This document shows, piece by piece, positions 15,263 through 15,779 of a stretch of 15,779 nt of DNA. The notes under the pieces were generated by a model. The model worked only from the letters and a program-made list of their open reading frames with translations, was not told the DNA's origin and did not search any database. A program made the translations under genes and the position numbers. The stretch spans positions 1-15,779 of the forward strand of contig JAZOBB010000144.1 in the NCBI GenBank assembly GCA_045595745.1, in the 5' to 3' direction. This DNA is from RGIG1666 sp045595745 (GTDB lineage: Bacteria > Bacillota > Clostridia > UBA1381 > UBA9506). Positions within the stretch are counted from its first letter, which is position 1, and every line of letters starts with the position of its first letter.

Positions 15263-15766
15263 TTATATATTTTTTGCTTCTTCTTTTATAGCATCATTTT
15301 TCTTTTTAACTTCTTCTTCCATCTCTGCTTTATAAGCTGCTAAAAGCGGTTTAATTTCTTCGTGTGCCAAAGAAAGAATTTGTGCCGCCAAGATACCTGC
15401 ATTATCTGCTCCGTCAATTGCAACTGTTGCAACAGGTATTCCCTTAGGCATCTGCACCATCGAAAGAAGAGAATCCAAGCCATCCATAGTAGATGACTTA
15501 ATCGGAATACCGATAACCGGAAGTGTTGTAAATGCAGCTAAAACTCCGCCCAAGTGAGCTGCTTTTCCTGCAGCCGCGATAATTACCTCAATACCGTTTT
15601 TTTCTGCATTTTTTGCATATTCTGCCGCCATTTCGGGTGTTCTGTGCGCAGAAATTACTGAAACCTCTGCCTCTATTCCGAATTTTTTAAGCATTACAAG
15701 ACATTTTTTAACGACCGGAAAATCCGAATCGCTGCCCATTATAACTGCAACCTTTGGTGTACTCAT
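15263..15766 (-). CDS. purE: N5-carboxyaminoimidazole ribonucleotide mutase
   Basis: PurE class I converts N5-CAIR to CAIR in de novo purine synthesis, after PurK. The 167 residues include the nucleotide-binding MGSDSDFP (10-17), the catalytic SAHRTPE (39-45, with His41), AAAGKAAHLGGVLAA, LPVIGIPI and MPKGIPVATVAI, all in normal order. The last 20 or so residues are a highly charged helix beyond the conserved core. The start has a strong GGAGGT site 5-10 nt upstream, at the extreme right edge of the window. It is the first visible gene of the reverse operon; any upstream promoter or further pur genes lie outside the window. Confidence 0.96.
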   Translation of the reverse strand: MSTPKVAVIMGSDSDFPVVKKCLVMLKKFGIEAEVSVISAHRTPEMAAEYAKNAEKNGIEVIIAAAGKAAHLGGVLAAFTTLPVIGIPIKSSTMDGLDSLLSMVQMPKGIPVATVAIDGADNAGILAAQILSLAHEEIKPLLAAYKAEMEEEVKKKNDAIKEEAKNI

Positions 15767-15779
15767 TTTTAGACCTCCG

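Overview
The window reads as low-GC chromosomal DNA from an anaerobic member of the Clostridia (Firmicutes), probably an uncultured gut-type lineage. The basis is the gene order (radA; nusB, TsaD-like, xseA; miaB, ylbF, mutS), strong AGGAGG-type ribosome binding sites, A/T-rich codon choice and the clostridial style of the secreted WG-repeat protein. No rRNA, tRNA, CRISPR array or complete mobile element is visible, and no stretch over 300 bases lacks a gene.

Left edge (1-2219): a reverse-strand gene begins just inside the window. Only its ribosome binding site and first ten codons are present, and they resemble the start of TnpV-type transposon proteins. Diverging from it is a secreted WG (KWG)-repeat protein of 667 residues with near-identical 102-bp repeats, closed by a hairpin terminator. 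This is the accessory-looking part of the window.

Forward housekeeping block (2247-8899): a promoter drives radA and a small zinc-ribbon membrane protein. A second promoter drives nusB, a TsaD-like glycoprotease-family protein, xseA and a hotdog thioesterase; these four are separated by 1 nt or overlap. A third, near-consensus promoter drives an IMP dehydrogenase that looks like the Tritrichomonas foetus type. A 15-bp perfect hairpin terminator separates this block from the convergent reverse-strand genes.

Reverse block (8989-15766, transcribed right to left): purE, a histidinol-phosphate aminotransferase family gene, miaB, a YlbF-family gene, mutS and a tandem OB-fold SSB-like gene. Gaps are 28, -4, 13, 34 and 71 nt, so this is probably one long transcript. 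It joins purine synthesis, an aminotransferase, tRNA thiomethylation, a YlbF regulator with a cysteine-rich tail, mismatch repair and a ssDNA-binding-like protein.

Most of the window is ordinary. The items most worth a second look are the T. foetus-type IMP dehydrogenase, the double-OB SSB-like protein after mutS where mutL is often found, the TsaD paralogue with an altered SGGHT motif, and the WG-repeat protein beside a transposon-like gene start. I did not find a clear undescribed multi-gene system.
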